NCBI RefSeq assembly: GCF_002746455.1
Contig: NZ_NWUW01000002.1
Span: forward strand, 248,001-312,000
Source of the DNA: Bacillus fungorum
GTDB lineage: Bacteria > Bacillota > Bacilli > Bacillales > Bacillaceae_G
DNA length: 64,000 nt
Direction: 5' to 3'
Part shown: positions 63,626-64,000 of the stretch, in pieces
Position numbering within the stretch: position 1 is the first letter of the stretch
Layout of the letters: each line of letters begins with the position of its first letter
Notes under the pieces: model-generated
Told to the model about the DNA's origin: nothing
The model's database searches: none
Seen by the model: the letters and a program-made list of their open reading frames with translations, nothing else
Position numbers and translations under genes: made by a program

Positions 63626-64000
63626 ATGATGAAAAAAGGATTTTATAATGTTTTAGCTGCATCAATTGTATTTAGTATGGTAACGATTCCGAATTATTCC
63701 TATGCTAACGAGCTTGAAAAAACTGTTACAGTTTCACCTGATGAACAAGCTTTAAAAAGTATTGAAAACCATATGAAGGATGAAGATGGTCGAGGAGAAG
63801 ATAAAGGAGTAAAAAATGAAGTACAAGGTGATTTTCTTGTACATATAGTGAAAGAAGTACCTTTATACGATTCTAGTAATTTTCAAAAAGAGACAGGGGT
63901 TCGTATTTCTAATCAAGTCGTAAAGGCTGAGAAGAGAAAAGGGAACGCTTACTACGTTCAAACTTCATCGGGAACGGGATGGATACAAAATAGTGATGGG
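63626..64000 (+). CDS. secreted protein, N-terminal part (cut by window end)
   Basis: The visible 125 residues begin with a signal peptide (KKGFYNVLAASIVFSMVTIPNYSYA, cleavage probably after YSYA). A charged linker (HMKDEDGRGEDKGVKNE) follows, then a segment like the start of an SH3-type domain (VPLYDSSNFQKETGVRISNQ, YYVQTSSGTGWIQ). The remainder is beyond base 64000. The start is uncertain between ATG 63605, 63626 and 63629, as the nearest AGGAGGGG (about 63579) is too far from all. Confidence 0.7.
   Translation, partial: MMKKGFYNVLAASIVFSMVTIPNYSYANELEKTVTVSPDEQALKSIENHMKDEDGRGEDKGVKNEVQGDFLVHIVKEVPLYDSSNFQKETGVRISNQVVKAEKRKGNAYYVQTSSGTGWIQNSDG

Overview
The window comes from a low-GC Gram-positive chromosome, very probably the Bacillus cereus group. 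The lexA / yneB / ynzC / tkt / sirA / yneF order is Bacillus-type, and strong AGGAGG ribosome binding sites and T-tailed hairpin terminators are everywhere. The window opens inside a gene at base 1 and closes inside a secreted-protein gene at base 64000.

Region 1 (1-20049) is most of an exopolysaccharide operon laid out like B. subtilis eps. It holds a UDP-GlcNAc 4,6-dehydratase (EpsC-like, 5' end missing), many glycosyltransferases including four tandem GT4 paralogues, an EpsG-type polymerase, a GT-D enzyme, a Wzx flippase, a large right-handed beta-helix protein with a phage-fibre-like N-terminus, and an EpsL/EpsM/EpsN-like set. The dehydratase, aminotransferase and acetyltransferase would make a UDP-diacetamido-trideoxy sugar, and the EpsL-like phosphosugar transferase would load it on undecaprenyl phosphate.

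Region 2 (about 20123-27323) is a lasso peptide cluster of the paeninodin type in the order C-A-K-B1-B2-N-D: cyclase, precursor, kinase, leader-binding protein, leader peptidase, nucleotidyltransferase, ABC exporter. The 41-residue precursor is a short ORF with a consensus ribosome binding site. Its 22-residue core should form an Ala1-Asp9 ring and ends in a serine that the kinase could phosphorylate. This is the best-supported special biosynthetic system in the window.

Region 3 (27453-39793) is backbone: a PadR/DUF1700/DUF4097 envelope-stress operon, lexA divergent from yneB-ynzC, a metallophosphatase, a phosphonate-type ABC importer (phnD-C-E-E), two small unknown genes, tkt, sirA and yneF.

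Region 4 (39714-56865) is a 17-kb integrated element bounded by a perfect 84-bp direct repeat that includes the 3' end of yneF. It has a tyrosine integrase, scaffold-like and capsid proteins, a replication-initiator-like protein, terminase small and large subunits, an SPP1-type portal, head connector and closure proteins, a Rap-Phr quorum-sensing pair and a lipoprotein. I see no tail, tape-measure or lysis genes. This fits a capsid-forming satellite (cf-PICI-like) better than a complete prophage, though a decayed prophage is possible. The element has several gene-free structured stretches, notably about 0.7 kb (40966-41667) that ends, on the minus strand, in a perfect terminator and looks like a large structured non-coding RNA. 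An identical 22-bp palindromic operator overlaps two of its promoters.

Region 5 (56985-64000) is backbone again: a heterodimeric ABC exporter pair, a GH25 muramidase with SH3 repeats, a NERD-domain membrane protein, a small membrane protein, and the start of a secreted protein.
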